Origin: an uncultured Bacteroidales bacterium
Lineage (GTDB): Bacteria; Bacteroidota; Bacteroidia; Bacteroidales; Paludibacteraceae
Length of the DNA: 50,016 nt
Reading direction: 5' to 3'
NCBI GenBank assembly: GCA_946403215.1
Contig: CAMIZG010000008.1
Coordinates: 1-50,016, forward strand
Shown: positions 1 to 8,916 of the stretch, one piece after another
Position numbering within the stretch: position 1 is the first letter of the stretch
Layout of the letters: each line of letters starts with the position of its first letter
Made by a program: the position numbers and the translations under genes
The notes under the pieces: model-generated
What the model was told of the DNA's origin: nothing
The model's database searches: none
Seen by the model: the letters and a program-made list of their open reading frames with translations, nothing else

Positions 1-389
1 GCCGTAATGCGTCCGACCAGATCCGTGACAATGTACTTGTCATAGGGCTTGTTGCCGGCTGTGGGGACTATCCCGTCGCCACTGAAACGTATCCCGTCAG
101 TGGTGCGGGTGTACGCAACGCCGCTGATAACCATATCGATTGTCACCGGCATGAGTGTAGCAAACTTCACGTCGAACATATAAATATCCAGCAGATTGTC
201 AGTGACCAGCACCACTTCGGTGCGGACATTCTCCTTGGTGAAACCCGATGAAGGGATAGTCAACAGTCCGTAGGCCTCGTAGGCATTATCTTTATCCTTA
301 ACCTCCGGTTCTTCCGAAGCAATATGGCACGAGGAGAACAGAAGCGCGAAAGCGAACAGGACGGAAAGGTGAAAAGTGAATTTGTTCAT
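1..389 (-). CDS. Calycin-like lipoprotein, 3' end outside window
   Basis: The reading frame opens with ATG at 389 and stays open to the window edge (about 129 residues seen). It starts with a lysine-poor signal sequence ending in a lipobox (FSSC), so the protein is probably lipidated on Cys and sent to the outer membrane. The mature part (LLTIPSSGF..., MFDVKFATLMPVTIDMVISGV, RFSGDG) resembles the calycin-like domain common in Bacteroidota proteins encoded next to TonB receptors. It begins only 10 bases after the stop of the TonB receptor, so the two are probably co-transcribed. Ligand unknown; a role in binding whatever the receptor imports is inference. Confidence 0.7.
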   Translation of the reverse strand, partial: MNKFTFHLSVLFAFALLFSSCHIASEEPEVKDKDNAYEAYGLLTIPSSGFTKENVRTEVVLVTDNLLDIYMFDVKFATLMPVTIDMVISGVAYTRTTDGIRFSGDGIVPTAGNKPYDKYIVTDLVGRIT

Positions 390-399
390 AGATATAGTT

Positions 400-2676
400 T
401 TATATTTCAAATCGCAGGGTTACGCCGAGTTCGCGGGGTTTGCCGCGTTGCAGGAAGTCATTGCCCATCGAACGGAAGTAGAACACATTGTAGGGCGTGT
501 CGGTCAGGTTGCGTGCCCAGAGTTCGAGTTGTGCATATTTCCACTCCAGCGTCAGATTGGCTCCCATGAGCGCATAAGGAGCTTGCACACAGTCGTTCTG
601 CTCGTTCCAGAATATCGGTCCTGTGACATTGACGCGTGCCGAGAGGGATAGCGACTGCAGCCACTTGCGCCCTACTCGGTAACCGGCTTGCGCCAGTGCG
701 TGCGCCGTGTGCTTGGGTGCGTAGGGGATAAAGTTGCCCGAGTAATCCGCCATGCCGTCGTTGAAGTTGATGAACCGCGCATCGGTGAAGCCGTAGGATG
801 CATCCAGCAGCCCCTGCCAGTCGCCCTGCTGCCAGCGGTAATGCAGCGCCGCCTCGACGCCCCACACGCGCGAACGCGCCGCATTGGCCATCATACGGCC
901 GGTAGTCTTGCCGTTCGGGAAGACGGTGACCTGCTGGTCAAAGCACTGGATATGAAACGCATCCACATCGATCTTCAGTCCGTCCGCCGGCGTGAAGTGG
1001 GCACCCAGCTCGAAGGTCCAGTCGCTCTCAGGCTTGTAGGAAGTGATGGCCACATCGGAAAAGCGGGCATCGGCTATCTCGAGGTGCATGCCCATATCCG
1101 CTGCCATGTCGGTCATAACCTGGTTCTGGGTGATCGTGCTGAATATCTGCGGGTTGTAGCCTCCGGCCTTGTAGCCCTTGGCAGCGTAGCCGTAGACTGT
1201 TCCCCACTCTCCGTCATAGGAAAGAGCCAGCCGCGGCAGCACCTGGATATAGTTCGCAAACTTTGTTCCGCGTATCTCGGTGTGCACGTTCTCATAATCC
1301 GCCATGATCATCGTAAACCGATAACTCAGATCGGCTGTACTCAGGTAATCCATCCGCGCATGTTCGTAATCGATACGCACACCGGCGTTCAGATGCCAGT
1401 TGCCGAACTGAAAATGACTCTGATGATACACAGCCGCACCGGCGTTGAACAGGTCAAACGTGCTCGGGATAGGCAGCGTGCTGTTGCTGATACAAATGGA
1501 GTCATCGGGAAAGACCGTCTGAATACCCCGATTGGCATTACCGAGAATGAGCTCGTCAATACCCTGGCGCATGAACACCACCGGCGCATACATGGCGTTG
1601 GCTTTGACAAACGCACTGAGTCCCAGCGTCCAGTCGTACCACTCGCAGGGTTTGGGCGCACGCAAGAGCGCATCCACAGTGGCATTATGCTGCCGCTGGG
1701 TCTGCTGCAGAGTGAAGATATCCGCAGTGGTGTAGTCATTGTCCATGTGCATGTCGTCGGACATGAACTGGTAGCTTGCCGCCATCTGCAGCCGCCAGCC
1801 TTCATGTACATAATCAGCGCGTAACGAAGGCAGAACAGCCAGACGCTCGTAACTGCCCGGACTGTTGTAATCGATCCGTCCTGTGGCAACCGATGCGTAC
1901 GGGAAAGCCCCCTGACGCACCCAGTCGGCATAGACGGTGCCTGTCACGCGCCAGTCGTCATTCGGCCGGCCGTCCAGCACCAGACGTCCGCCTGCCTGCT
2001 GTCCGCCGTCGATCAACCGACCGGTATAATCGTTGCGGTAAAAACCGTCCGTCCGCTGATACCTGGCCGCTATGCCCCATCCGAAATCCGCTCTATGCTC
2101 CCGGCTCTCAGCTCTTGACTGGTAATACGACACTTGCGCCTGCACGCTGTTCGCCGTGGCGTAACTGACCAGGCCGCGCACGGAATAGCCGGTCAGATCC
2201 AAAGGCTGTACCGTGCGTATCTCCATTACTCCGGCTGGCGAGTTACGGCCATACAGACTGCCCTGCGGACCGCGCAGCAGTTCGATGCGCTTGACGTCCT
2301 GCATGGCATGGTCGTACATATTCTTGTCCAGCAACGGCACGCCGTCCACCACCATGCCCATCACGGGCTCGTTGATCCGACTGCCCAGACCACGGATATA
2401 GATGCTGCTGGTCATCGCGCTACCGTAATCGGGCATATAGACGTTCGGCATGAGGTTGCTCACATCCTTGGGCGTGAGCGCCTGCGTCTCGTTGATCAGG
2501 CGGCTGTCAATAACACTGACCTGCATCTGCTGCTGGGTGGCAGGGCGCTCGATGCGGGATACGGACACTTGAACATCCGGCAGGGCGACGGTGTCCGCCC
2601 AGCCTTCCGGTGAAGCCGCCTCGATGCTCAGCACCGAAGCCAACAATCCAGCCAATAAAAGTACCTTTGTCCGCAT
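400..2676 (-). CDS. TonB-dependent outer-membrane receptor
   Basis: 758 residues, ATG start, signal peptide (LLLAGLLASVLSIEAA). A plug domain follows at about 30-165, with the conserved stretch RIELLRGPQGSLYGRNSPAG at about 131-150. The rest is a long beta-barrel ending in ...GVTLRFEI. There is no N-terminal carboxypeptidase-like repeat domain of the SusC kind, so this is a classical siderophore/cofactor/oligomer-type receptor rather than a glycan SusC. It uses TonB/ExbBD energy to import a ligand across the outer membrane; the substrate cannot be read from sequence. It is followed by the calycin-like lipoprotein and preceded by the winged-helix gene, whose 3' end carries 11-bp-spaced direct repeats just upstream of this promoter. 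Confidence 0.93.
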   Translation of the reverse strand: MRTKVLLLAGLLASVLSIEAASPEGWADTVALPDVQVSVSRIERPATQQQMQVSVIDSRLINETQALTPKDVSNLMPNVYMPDYGSAMTSSIYIRGLGSRINEPVMGMVVDGVPLLDKNMYDHAMQDVKRIELLRGPQGSLYGRNSPAGVMEIRTVQPLDLTGYSVRGLVSYATANSVQAQVSYYQSRAESREHRADFGWGIAARYQRTDGFYRNDYTGRLIDGGQQAGGRLVLDGRPNDDWRVTGTVYADWVRQGAFPYASVATGRIDYNSPGSYERLAVLPSLRADYVHEGWRLQMAASYQFMSDDMHMDNDYTTADIFTLQQTQRQHNATVDALLRAPKPCEWYDWTLGLSAFVKANAMYAPVVFMRQGIDELILGNANRGIQTVFPDDSICISNSTLPIPSTFDLFNAGAAVYHQSHFQFGNWHLNAGVRIDYEHARMDYLSTADLSYRFTMIMADYENVHTEIRGTKFANYIQVLPRLALSYDGEWGTVYGYAAKGYKAGGYNPQIFSTITQNQVMTDMAADMGMHLEIADARFSDVAITSYKPESDWTFELGAHFTPADGLKIDVDAFHIQCFDQQVTVFPNGKTTGRMMANAARSRVWGVEAALHYRWQQGDWQGLLDASYGFTDARFINFNDGMADYSGNFIPYAPKHTAHALAQAGYRVGRKWLQSLSLSARVNVTGPIFWNEQNDCVQAPYALMGANLTLEWKYAQLELWARNLTDTPYNVFYFRSMGNDFLQRGKPRELGVTLRFEI

Positions 2677-2693
2677 AATTCAAAAAGCGAGTG

Positions 2694-2701
2694 CAAAGAT
2701 A
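2694..2701 (-). promoter_or_regulatory. Bacteroidota -7 box for the TonB receptor
   Basis: Minus-strand TATCTTTG fits the TAnnTTTG consensus of the Bacteroidota primary sigma factor and lies 18 bases before the receptor ATG, giving a leader of roughly 10 bases. A good -33 TTTG at the ideal distance is not evident (the nearest ends about 16 bases upstream), which fits a promoter that needs an activator. Confidence 0.6.
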
Positions 2702-2723
2702 CAACAATTTCCGCAAACAAAGA

Positions 2724-2742
2724 TTAAGATTTCCTTAAGATT
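2724..2742 (-). promoter_or_regulatory. 8-bp direct repeats spaced 11 bp, candidate operator
   Basis: TTAAGATT occurs twice (2724-2731 and 2735-2742, plus-strand reading) separated by TCC. An 11-bp period is the usual spacing of half-sites for OmpR/PhoB winged-helix dimers. The repeats sit just upstream of the -33 region of the TonB receptor promoter and overlap the stop codon of the adjacent OmpR-type winged-helix gene. Binding is inference. Confidence 0.45.
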
Positions 2743-3346
2743 CAGGTGTATCCCCATAAATTGGGATGCGCAACTCGTTGACCGTTTCGTTGAGGGCGAG
2801 GGTGAGCGAGAATGTGTGCAAGCGCAGTTGGGAGCTGACACGTACCGAACCGGGCTTGGCGGACGGAAGCAGGGCAGCCAGAACACCGTCGAGCATGGTG
2901 CGCAAGGCGTCGGGCGACATAGTTATCTCGCTCACGAACGGATCGAGGTGCATGCGGGGCACCAGTCCTTTGGCATCGAACTCGCCGCGATGGCTCTGCA
3001 GCCACTCCGTGACGAAGGGACGGATGGCCAGTCGTCCGGCTTTGGCGGCTTCGTCGGAATGTAATATCAGTCCGGCTCCACGGATGGTCTCGATAGGATG
3101 ACTGCGTGCACACTTCAGTTTGCGGCGCAGGGCGTTAAGGTGCACATCAATGGTACCGGTGTCGTAGTGAAACCGCTGCCCCCAGACCCGGTCAAGTATC
3201 TCCGTTCGCGAGCAGAGGCGGTTAGGGTGCTGCATGAGATAGGCCAACAAGCCAAACTCCAGGGGAGTAAGGCTGACGGGCTCACCGTCGCGCAACACGC
3301 GGTGGGTATCGGTGTCCAGTTCAATGTTACCTATCTTGTAGTACAT
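2735..3346 (-). CDS. Receiver-less OmpR-type winged-helix regulator with GHKL-like tail
   Basis: 203 residues, ATG start preceded by AAGG that overlaps the bcp stop region 5 bases upstream, so it is probably translated from the bcp message. Residues 1-about 100 are a Trans_reg_C winged helix (VSLTPLEFGLLAYLMQHPNR, then GTIDVHLNALRRKL and IRGAGLIL). The usual N-terminal phospho-receiver domain is absent. The remaining ~100 residues (PDALRTMLDGVLAALLPSA...GSVRVSSQLRLHTFSLTLAL) read like the first part of a histidine-kinase ATPase (GHKL) domain that lacks the ATP-binding G boxes; this resemblance is tentative. It is likely a DNA-binding regulator controlled by something other than phosphorylation, perhaps acting on the TonB receptor next door. 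Confidence 0.75.
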   Translation of the reverse strand: MYYKIGNIELDTDTHRVLRDGEPVSLTPLEFGLLAYLMQHPNRLCSRTEILDRVWGQRFHYDTGTIDVHLNALRRKLKCARSHPIETIRGAGLILHSDEAAKAGRLAIRPFVTEWLQSHRGEFDAKGLVPRMHLDPFVSEITMSPDALRTMLDGVLAALLPSAKPGSVRVSSQLRLHTFSLTLALNETVNELRIPIYGDTPES

Positions 3347-3351
3347 GCACC

Positions 3352-3795
3352 TTACAGGATCTGCGCGGTGTGGTTCTTGGTGTCCACCTTGTCTATTACG
3401 CGCGTGAGGATGCCGCGTTCGTCGAAGATAAAGGTCTTGCGGAGTGTGCCCATTGACACCTTGCCGTAGAGCTTCTTCTCACCCCATGCGCCGAAAGCCT
3501 GAAGCATGGCGGTTGTGGGGTCGCTGAGGAGCGGGAAGGGGAGTTCGTATTTGGCTTTGAACTTGACATGCGAGGCTTGCGAGTCCTTGCTAACGCCGAA
3601 GACCCAGTAACCTTGCGCGAGGAACGCGTGGTAATTATCACGGAGGTTACACGCCTCAGCCGTGCAGCCCGGAGTAGAGTCCTTCGGATAGAAGTAAATG
3701 ACTGTCTTCTTGCCAATCAGATCCTGATCGGTCACTTGTTTGCCGGTCTCGTCCATGACGCTGAATGCCGGCATTTTGTCGCCAATACTTAGCAT
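3352..3795 (-). CDS. bcp: Thiol peroxidase / peroxiredoxin Bcp
   Basis: 147 residues from ATG at 3795 (a TTG three codons upstream is less likely). Thioredoxin-dependent peroxiredoxin of the BCP/PrxQ type that reduces hydroperoxides in the cytoplasm. The motif DSTPGCTAEACNLRD holds the peroxidatic Cys44 and the resolving Cys49, which marks the two-cysteine PrxQ form. The thioredoxin-fold core (KTVIYFYPKD) is intact and length is normal for the family. It precedes the winged-helix gene by 5 bases and follows DUF456 in the same direction, so it is probably inside the long minus-strand operon. Confidence 0.94.
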   Translation of the reverse strand: MLSIGDKMPAFSVMDETGKQVTDQDLIGKKTVIYFYPKDSTPGCTAEACNLRDNYHAFLAQGYWVFGVSKDSQASHVKFKAKYELPFPLLSDPTTAMLQAFGAWGEKKLYGKVSMGTLRKTFIFDERGILTRVIDKVDTKNHTAQIL

Positions 3796-3797
3796 AA

Positions 3798-3824
3798 ATT
3801 TCAACTATAAGATTTCAACTATAA
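3798..3824. repeat. 13-bp near-tandem repeat upstream of bcp
   Basis: ATTTCAACTATAA at 3798-3810 and 3812-3824 with one base between. It fills most of the bcp-DUF456 junction. One of the short repeat patches seen at many gene junctions in this window. Confidence 0.8.
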
Positions 3825-3854
3825 ATCACATTCGATCCGGTCGCGTGAGTTGTA

Positions 3855-4328
3855 TTACCACACCGCCTGAATGAGGGCGGTGAGCATGAGTCCGCAGCAG
3901 ACGAGTTTGAGAATCGTGCCGCACAAAAGGCCGATGAAACTGCCCCACCCTGCACGGAGAGCGTTTGCCAGTTCCTTGCCGCTGAGCAGTTCGCCTACAA
4001 CAGCGCCTACCAGTGGACCAATGATCACTCCCACAGCGCCGAAGAACAGTCCGACGAACACGCCGATCATGCTTCCCCACACGCCCCATCGCGTGCCGCC
4101 ATAGCGCTTGGTGCCCCACGCAGGGACGACATAATCAAGAATAGAAACGACGATCGTTACAATGCCCCATATGAGCAGCAACTGCCACGAGAAATCAATG
4201 CGCTCCGTAGCCTGAGCGATCCACAGCCCGGCGTAAGCTATGGGCGTACCGGGCAACCCCGGGACAATGCATCCGATGATGCCCACAAGCATACAAAGGA
4301 AGGCGAGTATCAACAAGAATATTTCCAT
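3855..4328 (-). CDS. DUF456 family membrane protein
   Basis: 157 residues, mostly hydrophobic, with about four to five membrane segments (for example LLILAFLCMLVGIIGCIVPG, LLIWGIVTIVVSILDYV, GVFVGLFFGAVGVIIGPLVG, a C-terminal helix). The PGLPGTP turn after the first helix and the glycine-rich YGGTRWGVWGSMIG segment are the hallmarks of the DUF456 family. Function of the family is unknown; an inner-membrane location is clear. Starts 14 bases after the acetyltransferase stop, in line with its neighbours. Confidence 0.85.
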   Translation of the reverse strand: MEIFLLILAFLCMLVGIIGCIVPGLPGTPIAYAGLWIAQATERIDFSWQLLLIWGIVTIVVSILDYVVPAWGTKRYGGTRWGVWGSMIGVFVGLFFGAVGVIIGPLVGAVVGELLSGKELANALRAGWGSFIGLLCGTILKLVCCGLMLTALIQAVW

Positions 4329-4342
4329 AATAACATGTTTTA

Positions 4343-4894
4343 TCAGACGGTGCGGATGACCCTGGCGGGGTTGCCGGCGGCGATGGAGTTGGCGGGGATA
4401 TCACGGGTAACGACACTGCCGGCACCTATGGTGCAGTTGTCACCAATGGTGACTCCGGGGAGGATAGTTACGTCGCCGCCAATCCAGACGTTATGACCGA
4501 TGGTGACAGGTTTGGCCCACTCCAGGCGCGTATTGCGCTCCACGGGATTGGTGCTATGGCAGGCAGTATAGATGCTGACATTGGGTCCCAAGAAACAGTC
4601 GTCGCCGATGGTGACGTAAGCCTCGTCGAGGACGGTGAGGTGGAAATTGGCGAAGAAACGTTTGCCGAGGCGAATGTGCTTGCCATAGTCGCAGTAGAAC
4701 GGCTGGTTGATGAACGTATCGTCATCGGCTTGCCCAAGTATCCGCTTGAGCATAGCGTTACGTGCCGCAAAGTCGGTAGGCAGCAGGTTGTTGTACTGCT
4801 GGCAGAGGACTTTGACTGCATTGAGTTCGACTAAAAGTTCGGCGTCACAGGCGTCGTACAGTTCGCCGGAAAGCATCTTTTGTTTCTCGGTCAT
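4343..4894 (-). CDS. Maltose O-acetyltransferase-like sugar acetyltransferase
   Basis: 183 residues. N-terminal Mac domain (MLSGELYDACDAEL) followed by a left-handed beta-helix of hexapeptide repeats (IGDDCFLGPNVSIY..., VTIGHNVWIGGDVTILPGVT, IGDNCTIGAGSVVTRDIPAN). The catalytic histidine is in IYTACHSTNPVERN. Family members transfer acetyl from acetyl-CoA to sugars such as maltose, glucose or galactoside in the cytoplasm as trimers. Full length for the family. In vivo acceptor unknown; it sits among housekeeping genes, not among glycan genes. Confidence 0.9.
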   Translation of the reverse strand: MTEKQKMLSGELYDACDAELLVELNAVKVLCQQYNNLLPTDFAARNAMLKRILGQADDDTFINQPFYCDYGKHIRLGKRFFANFHLTVLDEAYVTIGDDCFLGPNVSIYTACHSTNPVERNTRLEWAKPVTIGHNVWIGGDVTILPGVTIGDNCTIGAGSVVTRDIPANSIAAGNPARVIRTV

Positions 4895-4926
4895 GACTAT
4901 AAGGTGTTAGAGGACATAAGTGCAGA

Positions 4927-5298
4927 CTATCGGCCAATCCCCTCCAATAATCCTTCAATCGCTCCACCGAGTTCGATGAAGGCATCTTGCAGTTCTTCGC
5001 CGGCCTCCTTCAGTTCTTGATTGGTCTGCCTGATTGCATGCTTGTAGAACTTAGCCGTGCAACGACCTTTGAGATTGGCAATATCGTGTTTCTGCCCATC
5101 GGTGTAGTCGTAGCGATCAATGGTTTGGCAGAGTTCGGAGTAGTGCTGCATCGCATCATCCCAGTCGGCCTCCGACCAGTTGTCGGATTTCTGTTCGATA
5201 CGATCGGTGAGTTTCTGCAGATCGTCGATTGCAGTTTGCGAAGGGTTACATGCTGCCAGCAGAAGGCTGAGCATCAGTAGGGGAAGAAAGCGTTTCAT
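4927..5298 (-). CDS. Small lipoprotein of unknown function
   Basis: 123 residues with a clear lipoprotein signal (MKRFLPLLMLSLLLAAC, lipobox LAAC). The mature part is acidic, helical and coiled-coil-like (DDLQKLTDRIEQ, QTNQELKEAGEELQDAFIELG) and ends in a glycine-rich tail. I do not recognise a characterised family, though short helical lipoproteins of this look are frequent in Bacteroidota. Its first 53 bases overlap the 3' end of ribF in another frame, which indicates translational coupling. Confidence 0.75.
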   Translation of the reverse strand: MKRFLPLLMLSLLLAACNPSQTAIDDLQKLTDRIEQKSDNWSEADWDDAMQHYSELCQTIDRYDYTDGQKHDIANLKGRCTAKFYKHAIRQTNQELKEAGEELQDAFIELGGAIEGLLEGIGR

Positions 5299-6142
5299 AA
5301 TCGCGTTGTATTTGGTTTTTTAGTTCGTCGAGTGAGTCGAAGTGTCGTTCCTCGCGCAGGCGCCGGGTGAAATGCAGGGTGAGCTGCTGATTGTACAGGT
5401 CGCCACTAAAATCGGGAATATGCACTTCGATGGTTTGATGCGTATTGCCCACAGTAGGATTCGTACCGATATTCACCAGCGCGTTCGTTGTGTCGGGGCT
5501 TCCATTCACTGCAACCATTGCCTTATACACCCCGGGGGCAGGGACAAGCTTATCGGGATCAGGAACAATGTTAGCCGTAGGAAAACCAATCTGCCGACCG
5601 ATCATCCGTCCGTGCACCACTCGCCCCGACAGCATGTATTGATAGCCGAGCAGCCGGTTGGCAGAAGAGATATCCCCTTGCGCAAGGAGGTTGCGAATGC
5701 GCGTTGACGAAGGGCGCAAATCGCCTTCGCAGTACGGCAGCGCCCGAACAATATACACACCTACCTGCTGAGCGACAGCGGCGTATCGGTCATCAGACAT
5801 GTGTCCGTCAGAGCCAAAATGATGGTTGAACCCCATGAGCAGATGACGCACCTTCCATCGATCGGCCAGGTAGTCGAGGAACTGCAAAGCTGTGAGCGGT
5901 TGCACCTCGGCAAAGTCGAAGAAGTGGACATCACCGAACTGCCCCAAGAGTTGTTCGCGCTCCTGAACCGTGGTCAGCAGCGGCGGACAATCGCAGGTAA
6001 GTACGCTACGGGGGTGCTGGAGGAAAGTGAAGATGAGCGGGCGCTCATCAAACTCGTCAGCCAACTTACGCAGTTGGCTGAACAAGTAACGATGGCCTGA
6101 GTGCACGCCGTCGAAGAATCCTATGGTAGCTATGGCAGGCAA
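5246..6142 (-). CDS. ribF: Bifunctional riboflavin kinase / FAD synthetase
   Basis: 298 residues. N-terminal FAD synthetase (adenylyltransferase) domain with GFFDGVHSGHR near residue 8-18, then the riboflavin kinase domain (GRMIGRQIGFPTANI, GVYKAMVAVNG, VGNTHQTIEVHIPDFSGDLY). Converts riboflavin to FMN and then FAD. The only sensible start is TTG at 6142 because no in-frame ATG precedes the conserved FAD-synthetase core. The 20 bases between the infB stop and this start are almost wholly made of a short GTCGAAA repeat, so no clear ribosome binding site is seen. The last 53 bases overlap the downstream lipoprotein gene. Confidence 0.93.
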   Translation of the reverse strand: MPAIATIGFFDGVHSGHRYLFSQLRKLADEFDERPLIFTFLQHPRSVLTCDCPPLLTTVQEREQLLGQFGDVHFFDFAEVQPLTALQFLDYLADRWKVRHLLMGFNHHFGSDGHMSDDRYAAVAQQVGVYIVRALPYCEGDLRPSSTRIRNLLAQGDISSANRLLGYQYMLSGRVVHGRMIGRQIGFPTANIVPDPDKLVPAPGVYKAMVAVNGSPDTTNALVNIGTNPTVGNTHQTIEVHIPDFSGDLYNQQLTLHFTRRLREERHFDSLDELKNQIQRDYETLSSPTDAQPSAGSM

Positions 6143-6144
6143 TT

Positions 6145-6162
6145 CAGTCGAAAGTCGAAAGC
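6145..6162. repeat. 18-bp GTCGAAA repeat patch at the infB-ribF junction
   Basis: Plus-strand CAGTCGAAAGTCGAAAGC. The identical 18 bases recur at 12057-12074 in the junction between the M23 peptidase gene and mnmA, and a longer variant lies inside the ammonia-lyase gene at 30505-30536. Confidence 0.85.
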
Positions 6163-8916
6163 CTATAATGACTTGGCTACCTCTATCTCCTCGTAGGTCT
6201 CGATGATGTCGTGCTCGATGATGTCATTGAACGACTTGATGCTTATACCGCACTCGGTATTTGTACCGGCCTCCTTGATATCATCCTTGCCGTGCTTGAG
6301 CGACGAGAGCTCACCGGTGTGGATAACAATGCCGTCACGGATGACGCGGCACTTGTTGCCACGCTTCACCTTACCCTCACGCACAATACATCCGGCGATC
6401 GTTCCAACCTTGGAGATATGGAAGGTCTGCAGGATCTCGACGGTAGCGGTAACCTCCTCCTTGATCTCGGGCGAGAGCATACCAGCCATAGCCGCCTTCA
6501 CCTCCTCGATAGCATCGTAAATGATCGAATATACGCGGATGTCCACCTCCTCTTGCTCTGCCATCTTCTTGGCTGTACCGGTAGGACGGACATTGAAGCC
6601 GATGATAATGGCATCGGAAGCCGCAGCGAGCATGACATCGGAGTCGGAGATTGCGCCCACGGCTTTATGGATGACGTTGACCTGGATGTTCTCTGTCGAG
6701 AGCTTAATCATGGAGTCGGCGAGAGCCTCGGTTGAGCCATCGACATCGGCCTTGATGATGAGGTTCAGCTCCTTGAAGTCACCGATAGCCAGACGACGGC
6801 CGATCTCCTCGAGACCAACGTGTTTCTTAGTGCGGATCGACTGCTCGCGCTGGAGTTGTTCGCGCTTGGAGGCTATATCCTTAGCTTCCTGCTCAGTAGG
6901 CAGTACGTTGAACTCGTCGCCAGCCTGGGGCGCACCATTGAGTCCGAGCACTACAGCAGGCTCGCCGGGACGAGCGGCCTCAATGCGCTGACCACGCTCG
7001 TTGAACATCGCCTTGACCTTACCGTGGAACGTGCCTGCGAGCAGCACATCACCCATATGGAGCGTACCGTCGGAAACGAGGACGGTAGCCACATAGCCAC
7101 GCCCCTTGTCAAGCGAGGACTCGATGATGGAGCCTTTGGCGCGACGTTTGGGGTTGGCCTTGAGATCGAGCAGTTCGGCCTCGAGCAGCACTTTATCGAG
7201 CAGTTCGTGTACGCCGGTACCCTTCTTGGCAGATATATCCTGCGATTGGTACTTGCCACCCCACTCCTCGACGAGCAGGTTCATGTTAGCCAGTTCCTTC
7301 TTGATCTTATCAGGGTTAGCGCCGGGCTTATCGCACTTGTTGATAGCGAACACCATCGGTACGCCAGCCGCCTGTGCGTGGCTGATAGCCTCTCGGGTCT
7401 GGGGCATCACGCCGTCGTCAGCAGCGACGATGATGATAGCTATATCCGTCACTTGCGCACCACGTGCACGCATGGCGGTGAAGGCCTCGTGACCCGGGGT
7501 GTCAAGGAAGGTGATGTGCTTGCCTGACTCGCTGAGCTTGACATTGTATGCGCCAATGTGCTGCGTAATACCGCCTGCCTCACCGGCGATGACGTTGGTG
7601 TTGCGTATATGGTCGAGCAGCGATGTCTTACCGTGGTCAACGTGGCCCATGACGGTTACGATCGGCGCGCGAGGCTCCATATCAGTCTCGTTGTAGGCTT
7701 CTTCCTCCTCGGCGATTTTCTCAGCGACCTGTGCGCTGACGTACTCGGTCTGGAAGCCAAACTCCTCGGCTACGATATTGATCGTTTCGGCATCGAGACG
7801 CTGGTTGATGCTCACCATCATTCCGAGCGACATACAGGTACCGATAATCTTTGTAACGGGCACGTTCATCATCACAGCCAGGTCATTGGCTGTAACGAAC
7901 TCAGTGAGCTTGAGCACCTTGCTCATTGCCTGCTCTTGTGCGGCGGCAGTAGCCTGCTTCTCGCGCTCCTGCTCACGGCGTTCGCGTTTGTGCTTGGAGG
8001 TAGCAGTCTTACCCTTGTTACCTTGCAGACGAGCGATGGTCTCCTTGATCTGGCGCTGTACTTCCTCGTCATCAACCTCTACGCGCACACCTTTCTTCTT
8101 TGAGGTGTTCTTAGCGCCCTTCTGGTTTTTGACGTCGTTGACATCCACCTTATTCTGCTTGATGCGTTCGCGCTTACGCTTCTCGCCACCGCCTCCTTGA
8201 GCAGCACGACGCTGTTGCTCGCGCTCCTCGCGTTCCTTCTTCTTCTCCTCCTTGGTTTTCTGCCGCGGATGGGTAGCCTGATTAAGCGTGTCAAGATCAA
8301 TCTTGCCGACGACCTTAGGCTGATTTTTGAGCACAGGTTTGCCCAGCGAGAAGACTTCAGTCTTCTTTGCCACAATTTCCCCGCTATCATCAGCCTGCTC
8401 CGGTTGTTCGGCCTCCTGCTCCTCCTGCTGCGCCTTCATGGCAGCAGCTTGAGCAGCTGCAGCTTCCGCCTCGCGGCGCGCCAGCTCCTGTGCTTCGCGT
8501 TCAGCTGCCATGCGTTGCGCCTCTTCCTGAGCTTTGCGAGCAACCTCAGCAGCACGTTCAGCCTCTTCGGCTGCCTTGCGGGCAGCTTCTTCAGCGGCTT
8601 TCTTGGCGGCAGCAGCTGCTTCCTCAGCAGCCTTTCGGGCCGCTTCGGCGGCTTTGCGGTCAGCCTCTTCTTGCGCTGAATCGAGTGTGAGCACTTTCTG
8701 GATATCGCGTTCCTGTCGTTGTTGCTGTTGACGCTCGGCTTCCATCTTGAGCGCCATGTCGCGGTTGAACTCCTTGGCAAGCTTCATATAGATATCGTCC
8801 TCAATACGGAGATTGGGGTCGGTATCAATCTGCATTCCTTGCTTAGCCAGGAACTCAACGGCTGTTGACATACCGATGTTCAGTTCTTTACACGCTTTAA
8901 TCAGTTTAATAGCCAT
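6163..8916 (-). CDS. infB: Translation initiation factor IF-2
   Basis: 917 residues from ATG at 8916, where the conserved IF-2 N-terminus begins ([23 protein letters not shown]); an ATG 28 codons upstream would add a sequence unlike the family. Order: IF2_N domain, a long Ala/Lys/Glu-rich linker, a second IF2_N-like segment, the GTPase with [10 protein letters not shown] (G1), [16 protein letters not shown] (G3) and NKCDKP (G4), then domains II-IV. It places initiator tRNA on the 30S subunit and hydrolyses GTP on subunit joining. Follows nusA with a 148-base leader that is rich in inverted repeats. Confidence 0.97.
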   Translation of the reverse strand: MAIKLIKACKELNIGMSTAVEFLAKQGMQIDTDPNLRIEDDIYMKLAKEFNRDMALKMEAERQQQQRQERDIQKVLTLDSAQEEADRKAAEAARKAAEEAAAAAKKAAEEAARKAAEEAERAAEVARKAQEEAQRMAAEREAQELARREAEAAAAQAAAMKAQQEEQEAEQPEQADDSGEIVAKKTEVFSLGKPVLKNQPKVVGKIDLDTLNQATHPRQKTKEEKKKEREEREQQRRAAQGGGGEKRKRERIKQNKVDVNDVKNQKGAKNTSKKKGVRVEVDDEEVQRQIKETIARLQGNKGKTATSKHKRERREQEREKQATAAAQEQAMSKVLKLTEFVTANDLAVMMNVPVTKIIGTCMSLGMMVSINQRLDAETINIVAEEFGFQTEYVSAQVAEKIAEEEEAYNETDMEPRAPIVTVMGHVDHGKTSLLDHIRNTNVIAGEAGGITQHIGAYNVKLSESGKHITFLDTPGHEAFTAMRARGAQVTDIAIIIVAADDGVMPQTREAISHAQAAGVPMVFAINKCDKPGANPDKIKKELANMNLLVEEWGGKYQSQDISAKKGTGVHELLDKVLLEAELLDLKANPKRRAKGSIIESSLDKGRGYVATVLVSDGTLHMGDVLLAGTFHGKVKAMFNERGQRIEAARPGEPAVVLGLNGAPQAGDEFNVLPTEQEAKDIASKREQLQREQSIRTKKHVGLEEIGRRLAIGDFKELNLIIKADVDGSTEALADSMIKLSTENIQVNVIHKAVGAISDSDVMLAAASDAIIIGFNVRPTGTAKKMAEQEEVDIRVYSIIYDAIEEVKAAMAGMLSPEIKEEVTATVEILQTFHISKVGTIAGCIVREGKVKRGNKCRVIRDGIVIHTGELSSLKHGKDDIKEAGTNTECGISIKSFNDIIEHDIIETYEEIEVAKSL

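Noticed and set aside
688..1824. 378-codon open frame antisense to the TonB receptor
   Set aside because: No family-like sequence, no promoter, and exactly opposite a well-supported receptor; a by-product of codon bias in a roughly 50% GC genome.
2662..2669. TACCTTTG on the plus strand
   Set aside because: It perfectly matches a -7 box but lies in the signal-peptide codons of the TonB receptor and no plus-strand gene follows; the downstream plus strand is antisense to the regulator.
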